A stretch of 64,000 nt of DNA from CAVQWT01 sp963810815 (GCA_963810815.1 CAWEPB010000010.1:7458-71457), one strand, 5' to 3'. Shown: positions 18,077-29,508, numbered from the stretch's first letter. A program made the numbers and translations. The notes: a model not told the origin generated them from the letters alone.

Positions 18077-19153
18077 TCAGTGCGGGAAGGGCCACAACCG
18101 CAACTTTTCCTTGCCGATCTGCCAGAGGCGCGCCAACCCGTGCGGCTCGACGATCAGGAAGAAGATGATGAGCGACCCGAACGCCATCAGTTCGAGGTTC
18201 GACGTGATGCTCTTCGACACCGAGAGGTGCAACGTCGACTCCATGAAGCCGACCAGCGTGTTGAGGAAGATCGGCAGCAGCGCGATGAAGGCGCTGCCGA
18301 GGAACGACCCCAGGATGGTGCCGACGCCGCCGATGATGATCATGAACAGGATGCGGAACGACAGGTCGAGGTTGTAGGCCTCCGGCTCGACCGTGCCGAG
18401 GTACAGGTACGCGTACAGCGCGCCGGCCACGCCGGCGTAGAACGAGCTGATCGCGAACGCCGTCAGCTTGGCCGGCATCAGCCGGATGCCGATGACCTCG
18501 GCGGCCACGTCCATGTCCCGCACCGCCATCCACGACCGCCCGATGTTGCTGCGGGCGAGGTTCTTCGCCGCCAGCGCCATCACGCAGACGATGACCAGCA
18601 CCAGCAGGTACTTCGACGTCGGGGACTCGAAGGCGTAGCCGAGGATCACGACCTGCTGCGCGGTGATGACGCCCGACGAGCTGTAGTTCGAGAACCAGCC
18701 GACCTTGGCCAGGCACCAGACGATGAAGAACTGCGCGGCCAGCGTGGCCACCGCCAGGTAGAAGCCGCGGATGCGCAGGCTCGGCAGGCCGAACAGGATG
18801 CCGACCCCCGCCGCCATCAGGCCGCCACCGACGAACGCCAGCAGGATCGGCATGCCGGGAATGCGCAGCATGAAGTTGTACGAGGCGAACGCGCCGATCG
18901 CCATGAACGCCGCGTGGCCGAGCGAAAGCTGCCCCGCGTAGCCGGTCAGGATGTTGAGTCCGATCGCGGCGAGCGCCATGATCAGGAACGGGATCAGGAT
19001 GGCCGAGAACAGGTACGGCGTCGCGAACATCGGCACGGCGACGAACGCGACCGCCAGGATGACGGCGATGCCGATCCGGTCCTGGCGGATCGGAAAGATC
19101 GCCGCATCGTCGACGTAGTTGGTCTTGAACTGGCCGGCTTCGCGATAGAACAT
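18077..19153 (-). CDS. livM: branched-chain-type ABC transporter permease LivM
   Basis: A 358-residue polytopic membrane protein. The conserved permease segments GLNILTGYAGQLSLGHAAFM and IIGGVGTILGSFLGSAFIAL identify it as LivM. It forms the translocation pore with LivH. The N terminus carries about 30 extra hydrophilic residues before the first helix (REAGQFKTNYVDDAAIFPIR). It starts 21 bases after livH ends. The C-terminal 25 residues are a cytosolic tail. Confidence 0.93.
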   Translation of the reverse strand: MFYREAGQFKTNYVDDAAIFPIRQDRIGIAVILAVAFVAVPMFATPYLFSAILIPFLIMALAAIGLNILTGYAGQLSLGHAAFMAIGAFASYNFMLRIPGMPILLAFVGGGLMAAGVGILFGLPSLRIRGFYLAVATLAAQFFIVWCLAKVGWFSNYSSSGVITAQQVVILGYAFESPTSKYLLVLVIVCVMALAAKNLARSNIGRSWMAVRDMDVAAEVIGIRLMPAKLTAFAISSFYAGVAGALYAYLYLGTVEPEAYNLDLSFRILFMIIIGGVGTILGSFLGSAFIALLPIFLNTLVGFMESTLHLSVSKSITSNLELMAFGSLIIFFLIVEPHGLARLWQIGKEKLRLWPFPH

Positions 19154-19174
19154 GGGTTCGGTGGGTGCCTGTCG

Positions 19175-20068
19175 TCAGATGCGGCGGATGATCTTTTCGC
19201 CGAAGAGGCCTTCCGGCCGCACGAGCAGGAAGACCAGCGCGAGAACGTACGGGAACCACCCCTCGATGCCGCCGCCGACGTAGGGCCCGAAGTAGACCTC
19301 GGCCAGCTTCTCGGTGGCGCCGATGATGAGGCCGCCGACGATCGCGCCGGGGACCGACTCGAACCCGCCGAGGATCAGCACCGGCAGCGCCTTCAGCGCG
19401 ACGAAGGTGAGGGCGAACTGCACGCCGTTGCGCGCGCCCCACAGCAGGCCCGCGACCAGCGCGACGAAGCCGGCCACGCCCCAGACGATCCCCCAGATCT
19501 GCTGCAGCGGGATGCCGATGGCCAGCGCCGCCTGGTGGTCGTCGGCCACCGCCCGCAGCGCGCGGCCGATGCGCGTGCGGCTGAAGAACAGCGCCAGCGA
19601 GGTGACCAGCAGCGCGGCGACGCCCGCGGCCGCGAGGTCGAACTTGGAGATGCTCATGCCGAAGCGGTCGGACATCCACTCCAGCGGCACGTCCTGCAGC
19701 CCGAGGTCCAGCCCGCGCACGTTGGCGCCCCACATCATCTGGGCGAGGCCCTCGACGAAGAACGCGAGGCCGATGGTGGCCATGAACAGCGTGATCTGCG
19801 GCTGGTTGACCAGCGGCCGCAGGACGATCCGCTCGGTCAGCAGGCCGAGGACGACCATGATCGCGAGGGTGGCGGGAAACGCGAGCCACGGCGAGAGGCC
19901 GAGCTCGGTGACGCCGACGAAGGTCAGCGCGGCGAAGAACACCATCGCGCCCTGCGCGAAGTTGAACACGCCCGACGCCTTGTAGATCAGGACGAAGCCC
20001 AGCGCCACGAGCGAGTACATCACGCCCGAAAGCAGGCCGCCGATCAGCACTTCGAAGAAGAATGTCAT
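19175..20068 (-). CDS. livH: branched-chain-type ABC transporter permease LivH
   Basis: A 297-residue membrane protein with about eight helices. It opens with LIGGLLSGVMYSLVALGFVL and carries KASGVFNFAQGAMVFFAALT and GGFESVPGAIVGGLIIGATE, the LivH signatures. It pairs with LivM. It begins 13 bases after livG ends, consistent with one operon. The ATG at 20068 gives the standard N terminus. Confidence 0.93.
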   Translation of the reverse strand: MTFFFEVLIGGLLSGVMYSLVALGFVLIYKASGVFNFAQGAMVFFAALTFVGVTELGLSPWLAFPATLAIMVVLGLLTERIVLRPLVNQPQITLFMATIGLAFFVEGLAQMMWGANVRGLDLGLQDVPLEWMSDRFGMSISKFDLAAAGVAALLVTSLALFFSRTRIGRALRAVADDHQAALAIGIPLQQIWGIVWGVAGFVALVAGLLWGARNGVQFALTFVALKALPVLILGGFESVPGAIVGGLIIGATEKLAEVYFGPYVGGGIEGWFPYVLALVFLLVRPEGLFGEKIIRRI

Positions 20069-20081
20069 CGGCCGCGATCCT

Positions 20082-20870
20082 CTAGTGGGCGACGCCGAGG
20101 TAGGCGTCGATCACCGCCTTGTTGGCGCGGACCTCGTCGGGCGTGCCGTCGCCGATCTTCTTGCCGTAGTCCAGCACGACGACGCGGTCCGAGATGTCCA
20201 TCACCACGCCCATGTCGTGCTCGATCAGCACGATCGTCGTGCCGTACTGCTCGTTGACGTCGAGGACGAAGCGGCACATGTCCTGCTTTTCCTCCACGTT
20301 CATCCCGGCCATCGGCTCGTCGAGCAGCAGCATCGACGGCTCCGCCGCCAGCGCCCGCGCCAGCTCGACCCGCTTCTGCAGACCGTACGGCAGGCGGCCG
20401 ACGGGCGTCTTGCGCACGTGCTGGATCTCGAGGAAGTCGATCACCTCCTCGACCTTCCTGCGGTTGGCGATCTCCTCGCGCCGCGCCGGCCCCACCCAGA
20501 GCGCCTGCGCCAGGATCGACGACTTCATCTTGAGGTTGCGGCCGGTCATGATGTTGTCGAGCACGGTCATGCCGCGGAACAGCGCGATGTTCTGGAACGT
20601 CCGCGCGATGCCGTGCCGGGCGGCCTCGTGCGTGTCCATGTCGCGCCGCTGCTGGCCGCGGAAGGTGATGACGCCCTGCTGCGGCCGGTACACGCCGTTG
20701 ATGACGTTGAGCATCGAACTCTTGCCGGCGCCGTTGGGGCCGATGATGGCGCGGATCTCGTGCTCGCGGACGTCGAAGCTGATGTCGGTCAGCGCCTTGA
20801 CGCCGCCGAACGCCAGCGAGATCCGGTCGAGCTTGAGGATCGGCTCGCCGATCTTCTGCCGGAGGCTCAT
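20082..20870 (-). CDS. livG: branched-chain-type ABC transporter ATP-binding protein LivG
   Basis: A 262-residue ATPase with Walker A GPNGAGKSS, signature LPYGLQKRVELARAL and Walker B MLLLDEPMAGMNVEEK. The Leu-Pro-Tyr-Gly form of the signature is typical of LivG. I start at the ATG at 20870 (MSLRQKIGEPIL); the open frame continues upstream but without family similarity. It begins 4 bases after the AMP-ligase stop, so translation is probably coupled. Confidence 0.92.
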   Translation of the reverse strand: MSLRQKIGEPILKLDRISLAFGGVKALTDISFDVREHEIRAIIGPNGAGKSSMLNVINGVYRPQQGVITFRGQQRRDMDTHEAARHGIARTFQNIALFRGMTVLDNIMTGRNLKMKSSILAQALWVGPARREEIANRRKVEEVIDFLEIQHVRKTPVGRLPYGLQKRVELARALAAEPSMLLLDEPMAGMNVEEKQDMCRFVLDVNEQYGTTIVLIEHDMGVVMDISDRVVVLDYGKKIGDGTPDEVRANKAVIDAYLGVAH

Positions 20871-20874
20871 CGCG

Positions 20875-22824
<1,950 letters not shown>

Positions 22825-22906
22825 CCGGGTTCCTCCTCCATAAGGCGCCGGCGGACTCTTGGCGGCCGCGGTCCGGCGTCGGTGCTGCGCCCTCTGACGG
22901 GGCGAA

Positions 22907-22915
22907 TGTGATAAT
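22907..22915 (+). promoter_or_regulatory. extended -10 box in the ligase/Crp divergent region
   Basis: TGTGATAAT is an extended -10 element on the plus strand, 49 bases before the Crp/Fnr ATG. The same AT-rich patch reads TATTAT on the minus strand and could serve the liv operon. No clear -35 boxes are visible. This patch is the most AT-rich point of the intergenic region. Confidence 0.35.
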
Positions 22916-22963
22916 AGCATCGCCCGCCCGGATGCCCCCGGGGGGCGGATATCGCCTCAGTCG

Positions 22964-23719
22964 ATGACCACGCAGCGTAGCGCCCCCCGCCCGGCCAAGC
23001 TGTCGCCCGCGCGACAATCGGCCGCTTCGATCGTCGCGCCGGCCGTGCCGGCGCTGGCCGACGCCCTGGGGTCGAGCCTCTGGGCGCGGGCGATGCCGGC
23101 GCCGGCGCGGGTCCGGCTGGCGGCCGAGATCGCCGAGCGGCAGGTGCCGGCCGGCGGTTACGTCGTCCGCAAGGGGGCGCCGGTCGAAGCGTGGATCGGG
23201 GTCGTCGACGGCCTGGTCAAGATCGCCACCGAGACCCGCGGCGGCAAGACGATCTCCTTCGCCGGCATCCCGACCGGCGCCTGGTTCGGCGAAGGCTCGG
23301 TGCTCAAGGACACGACCTGGCGCTACGACGCCATCGCGCTGCGCCCGTCGCGGATCGCCTTCATGCCCCGGGCGACGTTCCTGCGGCTGCTGGATACCGA
23401 CCTCGCGTTCAACCGCTTCCTGATCGAGCAGTTGAACGAGCGCCTCGCCCAGTTCATCGGCCAGGTCGAGCACGACCGGCTGCTGCCGCCGCAGGCGCGC
23501 GTCGCGCGCTGCCTCGCGGCGCTGGCCAACCCGCGGCTGATTCCCGTGGTCGGCGCGAGCTTCGCGATCTCGCAGGAGGAGATCGGCTACCTCTGCGGCC
23601 TCGCCCGGCAGACGGTCAACCGCGCGCTGAAGCGGCTGGAGGACGCCCGGCTGCTGCGCGTCGAGTACGGCCGCGTCCACATCCTGGATCTCGACGGTCT
23701 GCGACGGTTCGAGGGCTGA
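22964..23719 (+). CDS. Crp/Fnr family regulator, divergent from the liv operon
   Basis: A 251-residue DNA-binding protein with an N-terminal cyclic-nucleotide-like barrel (about residues 40-160) and a C-terminal Crp winged helix (ISQEEIGYLCGLARQTVNRA). The barrel lacks the Arg-Ser of true cAMP binders, having FGEGSVLKDTTWRYDAIALR instead. It may therefore sense another ligand or none. Its divergence from the ligase-liv operon suggests it controls that operon. About 30 residues at the N terminus are Ala/Pro-rich and may be mis-started. Confidence 0.88.
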   Translation: MTTQRSAPRPAKLSPARQSAASIVAPAVPALADALGSSLWARAMPAPARVRLAAEIAERQVPAGGYVVRKGAPVEAWIGVVDGLVKIATETRGGKTISFAGIPTGAWFGEGSVLKDTTWRYDAIALRPSRIAFMPRATFLRLLDTDLAFNRFLIEQLNERLAQFIGQVEHDRLLPPQARVARCLAALANPRLIPVVGASFAISQEEIGYLCGLARQTVNRALKRLEDARLLRVEYGRVHILDLDGLRRFEG

Positions 23720-23742
23720 ACCACCGCGGCGGCGAACACGGA

Positions 23743-23815
23743 GCCCGCGCGGCCGGCGCCCGTCGCGAAGCGACTGAACACCCGGAGCGCCGCGGCGGGC
23801 GCCGGCCGCGCGGGC
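23743..23815. repeat. perfect 20-bp inverted repeat between convergent genes
   Basis: Arms at 23743-23762 (GCCCGCGCGGCCGGCGCCCG) and 23796-23815 are exact reverse complements over 20 bases. The 33-base loop contains a smaller tcgc/gcga hairpin. It sits between the stops of the Crp/Fnr gene and the enoyl-CoA hydratase gene. It has no T-run on either side, so it could act as a bidirectional transcription block or RNA-end stabiliser. Confidence 0.75.
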
Positions 23816-23836
23816 GGGCGGACCGTCTAAGGCAGT

Positions 23837-24622
23837 TCAGCGCCCCGCGAAGTTCGGCGTCCGCTTGTCCAGGAACGCCGTCATCCCCTCGCGCTTGTCG
23901 TCGCTGGCGCAGAGCAGGCCGAACACGTCGGCCTCCATCGCGTTGGCGTTGGCGAGGTCGAGGTCCTGTCCGCGCTGGATCAGGTGCTTGGTCATCTTGA
24001 CCGCCACCGGGCCCTTCGACGTCACCATCCGCGCGAGCTCCAGCCCCTTCTGCGCGAGCTCCGACGGCGGGACGACGTGGTTGGCGAGGCCGATGCGCAG
24101 CGCCTCGTCGGCCTTGACCATGCGGCCGGTCGTGCACAGCTCCAGCGCCATGCCCTTGCCGACCAGCCGCGACAGCCGCTGCGTGCCGCCGAAGCCGGGG
24201 CAGATGCCGAGGTTGACCTCCGGCTGGCCGAACACCGCCTTGTCCGACGCGACGATCCAGTCGCAGGCCAGCGCCAGCTCGCAGCCGCCGCCCAGCGCGT
24301 AGCCGTTGACCAGTGCGATCACGGGAAAGGGCGCCAATTCGAGCGCGCGCAGCGTCGCGTGGCCCTTCAGCGCGAACTCGCGGCCCTCGATCGCCGTCAT
24401 GTCGCGCATCGCCGCGATGTCGGCGCCGGCGACGAAGGCCTTGTCCCCCGCGCCGGTGATCATCAGCACCCGGGCGTCGCCCTCGGCGTTGACGTGGACG
24501 AAGGCGCGCGCGAGCTCGTCCAGGACCTGGGGCGACAGCGCGTTCATCGCCTTGGGCCGGTTGATGGTGATGAGCCGGATGCCGGGTTCGAGGCGTTCGA
24601 GCAGGATGGTTTCGAATTTCAT
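23837..24622 (-). CDS. enoyl-CoA hydratase/isomerase (crotonase) family
   Basis: A 261-residue cytosolic enzyme. Both catalytic Glu residues of true hydratases are in place: GGGCELALACD and FGQPEVNLGICPGFGGTQRL. The oxyanion-hole segment AFVAGADIAAM is also standard. It would hydrate trans-2-enoyl-CoA in fatty-acid or phenylacetate-type degradation. The ATG at 24622 (MKFETILLERL) is the family start; a longer in-frame reading to 24661 has no support. It may share a regulon with the liv-ligase operon. Confidence 0.9.
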   Translation of the reverse strand: MKFETILLERLEPGIRLITINRPKAMNALSPQVLDELARAFVHVNAEGDARVLMITGAGDKAFVAGADIAAMRDMTAIEGREFALKGHATLRALELAPFPVIALVNGYALGGGCELALACDWIVASDKAVFGQPEVNLGICPGFGGTQRLSRLVGKGMALELCTTGRMVKADEALRIGLANHVVPPSELAQKGLELARMVTSKGPVAVKMTKHLIQRGQDLDLANANAMEADVFGLLCASDDKREGMTAFLDKRTPNFAGR

Positions 24623-24783
24623 GGCGGGGTCCAGTGACGGGAGGGGAAACCGAACAGCCATTGATTATGCAACGCGAAGGGCCGGCAGCGCACGGCGGCG
24701 GTGTCCGCGACGCCTGGGTCGGGCCGCCTGGATCGGGCCGCCATGGCCGGCCCCGCCGGCGGGGCGCCGGCGATGGCGCGTCG

Positions 24784-25801
24784 TCAGCGCGCCCTGCCCG
24801 CGGCGGGCGGGGTCGCCGACGCGTCGGCGGGAGCAGTCCCGGACGGGTCGGCCGGCGCGGTCCCGCTCGCGTCGGCGGTCGCCCGCTCGATGGCGTCGGC
24901 GAGTTCGCGCCAGCCCGCCGCATCGCGATCGACCGCGGCGAACGCCCCGCCCTCGGCGAGGTCGGCGACGAAGGCGTGGCGCTCGGCGATCGCCGCGGCC
25001 ATCACCGGCTCGAGGCCCGCCTCGCGGACCGTCGCGGCGGCCTCGCGCATCTCCTCGGCGCGCCGCCTTCCGTGCTGCGCGACCCGGCGGAAGAAGTAGC
25101 TGCCGTTGCGTTCCCAGTCGAGGCCGGGGAAGGTCTCCGCGAGCGACGCGAGCACCTCGCGCTCGACGCCGTAGCGGCGCGCCGTCGCGAAGCTCTCGAT
25201 CACGATGCCCTCGAGTCCCTTGACGATGACGCTGCGACACATCTTGATCGCCGACGCCGTGCCCAGCGTCTGCGCGGCAATCTCGCCGCGGAAGCCCAGG
25301 GCGGCGAGCAGCGGCGCCACGGCCGCCGCGTGCGGTCCGCCCCAGAGCACCGGCACGCCGATCCCGTGCGGCGGGACCGACGTCATCACCGCCGCCTCGA
25401 CGTAGCGGCCGCCGGCAGCGTCGACGATGCCGGCGCAGCCGATCTTGGTCCGCGGCGACGCCGAGTTGAAATCGACGAACGGCGTGCCCGTCCGCAGGCC
25501 CCGCGCGGCGGCGGTGGCCGCCGCCAGCGTCTGGTCGGCGGTGACCGCGCAAAGGACGACGATCGGCGTCGCGCACCGCGGCGGGCGAATCGGTCGCGGG
25601 CGCCACGCCGTCGGCGCGCGCGCGGGCGAGCACCGCCTCGCGCCGCGCCGGATCGTCGAACAGCCGGTCGTAGGTCGTCAGCGCCGCCACCCCGCGTTCG
25701 CGCAGCGCGCGGGCGAAGATGCCGCCGACCTCGCCGTAGCCGATCAGCGCGATCCGCAGCGCGCGTACGTCGACCGCAGGAATCGGCGCGCCGGCGCTCA
25801 T
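24784..25801 (-). pseudogene. NAD(P)-binding dehydrogenase with DUF1932 C-terminal domain, frameshifted
   Basis: The gene starts at the ATG at 25801, overlapping the tctC stop (ATGA), and reads a Rossmann domain with LIGYGEVGGIFARALRERG. Within 25561-25564 one extra base shifts the frame. The sequence VVLCAVTADQTLAAATAAAR then continues in the next frame through a complete DUF1932 domain (KMCRSVIVKGLEGIVIESFA) to the stop at 24784. The two halves join seamlessly as one about 338-residue protein. Such proteins resemble 6-phosphogluconate/3-hydroxyisobutyrate dehydrogenases. It is either a real inactivating mutation or a base error in the assembly. The C-terminal half has its own GTG at 25389. 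Confidence 0.82.
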
Positions 25802-26838
25802 TCCGGACGCATCCGCGCCTGCTCGATCACCGGGCGCCACCGGGCGATTTCGCGGGCGATCAGCGCGCCGAAGACTTCGGGCGTCGACGGCACGGGCTCG
25901 GCGCCTTCGCTGTCGAGCCGCGCCTTCATCGCGGGGGTGCCGAGCGCGCGGTTGACCTCGGTGTTCAGCAGCGCGATCACCTCGGGCGGCGTGCGGGCCG
26001 GCGCGACGATGCCGTACCACTGGACCGCCTCGAAGTCCGGCACGCCGCTGGACGCGATCGTCGGCAGGTCGGGCAGCAGTTCCACCGGCCGCAACGTGGA
26101 CACACCGAGCGCGCGCAGCCGCCCCGCCTTGACCTGCGGCATCAGCGCCGGCGCGCCGGTCATCGTCATCTCCACCTGGCCGCCGATGACGTCGGTCACC
26201 GCCGGCCCGGTGCCGCGGTAGGGAATGTGGATGATGTCCGTCTGCGTGCGCAGCTTGAAGTACTCCATCGCCAGGTGGGCGGCGCTGCCGTTGCCGCCGG
26301 ACGCGTAGCGCAGCGCGCCGGGCTTCGCCCGCGCCAGCGCGATCAGCTCCTGCACGCTGTGTGCCGCGACCTGCGGATTGACGACCAGCACGTTGGGCAC
26401 GCGGGCGATCCAGGCCACCGGCGCGAAACTCGTCACCGGGTCGTAGGGCAGCTGCGGGTACAGCGAAGGATTGATCGCCAGCGTGCCGATGTGCCCCATC
26501 AGCAGCGTGTAGCCGTCGGGCGCGGCGCGGGCCACCTCGGCCGCACCGATCGACCCGCCCGCGCCGGCGCGGTTGTCGATGACCACCGGCTGCCCGAGCG
26601 CCTCCTGCAGCTTCTGCCCGATCGCGCGGCCGAGGATGTCGGTCGAGCCGCCGGGGGTGAACGGCACCACCAGGCGGATCGGCTTCGACGGCCACGCCGC
26701 CGCGCGTGCCGGACCCGCCGCGATGGCGAGCAGCGCCGCCGCGTGCGCCAGCGCCCGGCGGCGCGCCGGCGAGTGGGGGCCGGCATCGCGCGCCGGCGCG
26801 TCCGGGTGCAGCGCCCCGGGTGGATCGAGATGAATCAT
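25798..26838 (-). CDS. tripartite tricarboxylate transporter-type binding protein (TctC/Bug family)
   Basis: A 346-residue periplasmic binding protein. After a signal peptide (LAHAAALLAIAAGPARAAA) it has WPSKPIRLVVPFTPGGSTDI and NRAGAGGSIGAAEVARAAPD, the defining Bug/TctC blocks. Family members bind carboxylic acids. No TctA or TctB permease is nearby, as is common for orphan Bug proteins in Burkholderiales. It overlaps the gallate dioxygenase stop by four bases (ATGA), so it belongs to the gallate operon and plausibly binds an aromatic or dicarboxylic acid. Confidence 0.9.
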   Translation of the reverse strand: MIHLDPPGALHPDAPARDAGPHSPARRRALAHAAALLAIAAGPARAAAWPSKPIRLVVPFTPGGSTDILGRAIGQKLQEALGQPVVIDNRAGAGGSIGAAEVARAAPDGYTLLMGHIGTLAINPSLYPQLPYDPVTSFAPVAWIARVPNVLVVNPQVAAHSVQELIALARAKPGALRYASGGNGSAAHLAMEYFKLRTQTDIIHIPYRGTGPAVTDVIGGQVEMTMTGAPALMPQVKAGRLRALGVSTLRPVELLPDLPTIASSGVPDFEAVQWYGIVAPARTPPEVIALLNTEVNRALGTPAMKARLDSEGAEPVPSTPEVFGALIAREIARWRPVIEQARMRPE

Positions 26839-28136
26839 GGATGGCGCCCCCCCGCCGCCTTGTCCCAGGCCAGGTCGCCGGCGTCCTTGCCCGCGACCGA
26901 GTACAGCACCGCCGCGTTGCGCGTCTGCTGGAACGCCTCGAGGGTCTCGCCCCGCATCGCCGCGTAGATGTGCAGGTTCGACGTGCCGACGACGGCGCCC
27001 AGCTTTTCCAGCATGAAGAAGATCACGCCGTAGTGGATCATGCCACGCCAGTCGCGACGGCGGACGAGGTCGCGCTCCTCGGCGGTGAGCGCGGCCTCCT
27101 CGAACAGCGCCTCCGGCTCGGCGAGGAAGCGCGCGCGGTACGCGGGCTCGATCAGCCGGTGCAGGAACCGGTTGATCCGGTAGGCCCTGACGCTGGTCGC
27201 CAGCGTGAACGGGTAGGTGCCGGTCAGCGCCTCGGCGCCGGCGAGCTGGTGCGCGATGTGCTCGCGCTGGCTTTCGGCCTCGTCGTACGGCGCCGGTCCC
27301 GCGTCGTTCTCGTAGATCGCCGTCGCGATCCCGGCCATCGACGGCAGGTAGTAGGTCCGGTGCAGGCAGCGCACGCGCGCCGCCATCGCGCCGCGCATCA
27401 CCAGCCACATGATCACCTCGGCGCCCTCGAGACCGCCGAGCGTCGCGTACTGCGCGTGGGTCATCGCGGCCAGCCGCTCGGGGTCGCGCTCCAGCAGGTC
27501 CAGGAACTGGTGGTCCCACGGCGTGTTGTTGAAGCCGGCGCGCTCGCCGTGCACCTGGTGCGACAACCCGCCCGTGGCGACGATCGCCACGGCCAGGTCC
27601 TCCGGGTAGCTCTCGATCGCGCGCCGCAGCGCCTGCCCGAGTTTCCAGCAGCGGCGCGCCGTGGGGATCGGGAACTGCAGCACGCCGACCTGCAGCGGGA
27701 CGACCGCCGCCGGCCACGCCGGTTCGTGCGGCGCCAGCATCGACAGCGGCGAGAAGACGCCGTGGTCGAGCGGGCGGTCCTGGAAGAACGAGAGGTCGAA
27801 CTCGTCGGCCATCAGCGACGCGCCGATGTGCTGCGCGAGCGCGGGGTGGCCGCGGACCGGCGGCAGCGCGCGGGCGCCGCCTCCCTCGTCGGCCACGGGC
27901 CAGGACTCGCCGATGCCGAGGGCGAACGCCGAGTAGTGATCGAAGAAGAACGACGTGACGTGGTCGTTGTAGATCACGAACAGCACGTCCGGCTTCTTCT
28001 CGGCGAGCCAGGCGCGGATCGGCGCGAAGGCCTCGAAGATCGGCGCCCAGACCGGATCGTCCTGCTTGTTCTTGTCGTAGGCGAAGCCGATGGTGGGGGT
28101 GTGCGAGCAGGCGATCGCACCGACGATTCGCGCCAT
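26835..28136 (-). CDS. galA: gallate dioxygenase (LigB-LigA fused extradiol dioxygenase)
   Basis: A 433-residue protein. Residues 1-280 form the LigB-type catalytic domain of class III extradiol dioxygenases, with SHTPTIGFAYDKNKQ and IVATGGLSHQVHGERAGFNN, which carries active-site His residues. Residues about 300-415 form the small LigA-type domain. This fused order and length fit GalA of Pseudomonas and DesB of Sphingobium, which open gallate with Fe(II) and O2 to 4-oxalomesaconate. Protocatechuate 4,5-dioxygenase has the two parts as separate chains. Hydratase and aldolase genes for the next steps are not in this window. Confidence 0.9.
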   Translation of the reverse strand: MARIVGAIACSHTPTIGFAYDKNKQDDPVWAPIFEAFAPIRAWLAEKKPDVLFVIYNDHVTSFFFDHYSAFALGIGESWPVADEGGGARALPPVRGHPALAQHIGASLMADEFDLSFFQDRPLDHGVFSPLSMLAPHEPAWPAAVVPLQVGVLQFPIPTARRCWKLGQALRRAIESYPEDLAVAIVATGGLSHQVHGERAGFNNTPWDHQFLDLLERDPERLAAMTHAQYATLGGLEGAEVIMWLVMRGAMAARVRCLHRTYYLPSMAGIATAIYENDAGPAPYDEAESQREHIAHQLAGAEALTGTYPFTLATSVRAYRINRFLHRLIEPAYRARFLAEPEALFEEAALTAEERDLVRRRDWRGMIHYGVIFFMLEKLGAVVGTSNLHIYAAMRGETLEAFQQTRNAAVLYSVAGKDAGDLAWDKAAGGRHP

Positions 28137-28179
28137 GTTCCGATGCCTCGATGAGCCCGGATCGTCCGGTCCGCGCCGA

Positions 28180-29508
28180 TTATCCGGCGCCGCGGACGAG
28201 CCAGAGCGAGATGACGGGGAAGGCCAGCAGCAGCGAGATGCGCAGGAAGTCGGACGCGAGGAACGGCATCACGCCCTTGAAGGTCTCGACCAGCGGGACG
28301 TCCTTCGCCAGCCGGTTGATGATGTAGACGTTCATCCCGACCGGCGGATGCACGAGCCCGATCTCGACGACCATCAGCGCCAGGATGCCGAACCAGATGG
28401 ACTTGTCGGTGGCGGTGAGGCCGTGGAAGTCGAGCGCCATCACCATCGGGTAGAAGATCGGGATCGTCAGCAGGATCATCGCCAGCGAGTCCATCACGCA
28501 GCCCAGCAGGACGTAGATCAGCAGGATCGCGATGATCACCAGCATCGGCGACAGGCCGCTCTGCTTGACCCAGGCCGCCAGCTCGACCGGCATCTGCGAC
28601 AGCGCGAGCGCGCTGTTCAGCATGTCGGCGCCCAGCAGCACCAGGAAGATCATCGCCGTCGCCTGCGCGGTGCCGAGCGCGCTGGCAATGAGACCCGGCA
28701 GCCGCATGCCGCCGCGCAGCACCGCGAGCAGGCCGCAGGCGGCGGCGCCGATCGCCGCCGCTTCGGTCGGATTGGCCCAGCCGCCGTAGATGCCGACGAT
28801 GACGACCAGGAACACCAGCAGCACCGGCGTCACCTCGGCCAGCGCGGTCAGGCGCTCGGGCCACGGGGTGACGGGGCCCGCGGGCCCCATCGCGGGCCGG
28901 TACGCCACCATCAGCCGGATCACCAGCATGTAGCCGACCATCGCGATCAGGCCGGGAACGACGGCGGCGACGAAGAGCTTGCCGATCGACTCCTGCGTCA
29001 GGATCGCGTAGATGACCAGCGGCACCGACGGCGGGATCATGATGCCCAGCGTGCCGCCTGCGGCCAGCGCGCCCGTCGCCAGGCTGCCGGCGTAGCCCGC
29101 GCGCTTGAGCTCGGGCAGCGTCACCTGGCCCATCGTCGCGGCCGTCGCGAGCGAGCTGCCGCAGATCGCGCCGAAGCCCGCGCAGGCGCCGACCGCGGCC
29201 ATCGCGATGCCGCCCTTCCAGTGCCCCATGAACGCGCGCACGCAGCGGAACAGCGCGGCGGACAGCCCGCCGTGCGTCGCGAACTGCCCCATCAGCAGGA
29301 ACATCGGGATGACGACGAGGTCGTAGTTCGACAACCGCGCGTACGCGAGGTTCTTCAGCGAATTGAGCAGCAGCGTGGGCTCGCCGCCGGTCAGGTAAAC
29401 GTAGGCCGACGCGCCCATCGCGAACATCGCGATGCCGATGGGCACGCGCAGCGACAGCAGCACCAGCAGCAGCGCGAACACGGTCAGGCCGACCGCGGTG
29501 CCGCTCAT
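28180..29508 (-). CDS. dctM: TRAP transporter large permease (DctM)
   Basis: A 442-residue membrane protein with about twelve helices. Conserved DctM segments include IPMFLLMGQFATHGGLSAAL and AAGGTLGIMIPPSVPLVIYA. It forms the sodium-driven transport channel of a TRAP importer. It overlaps dctQ by four bases. The gallate dioxygenase starts 43 bases downstream on the same strand, so the importer and the dioxygenase are probably co-transcribed. Gallate or a related aromatic acid is the likely but unproven substrate. Confidence 0.92.
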   Translation of the reverse strand: MSGTAVGLTVFALLLVLLSLRVPIGIAMFAMGASAYVYLTGGEPTLLLNSLKNLAYARLSNYDLVVIPMFLLMGQFATHGGLSAALFRCVRAFMGHWKGGIAMAAVGACAGFGAICGSSLATAATMGQVTLPELKRAGYAGSLATGALAAGGTLGIMIPPSVPLVIYAILTQESIGKLFVAAVVPGLIAMVGYMLVIRLMVAYRPAMGPAGPVTPWPERLTALAEVTPVLLVFLVVIVGIYGGWANPTEAAAIGAAACGLLAVLRGGMRLPGLIASALGTAQATAMIFLVLLGADMLNSALALSQMPVELAAWVKQSGLSPMLVIIAILLIYVLLGCVMDSLAMILLTIPIFYPMVMALDFHGLTATDKSIWFGILALMVVEIGLVHPPVGMNVYIINRLAKDVPLVETFKGVMPFLASDFLRISLLLAFPVISLWLVRGAG

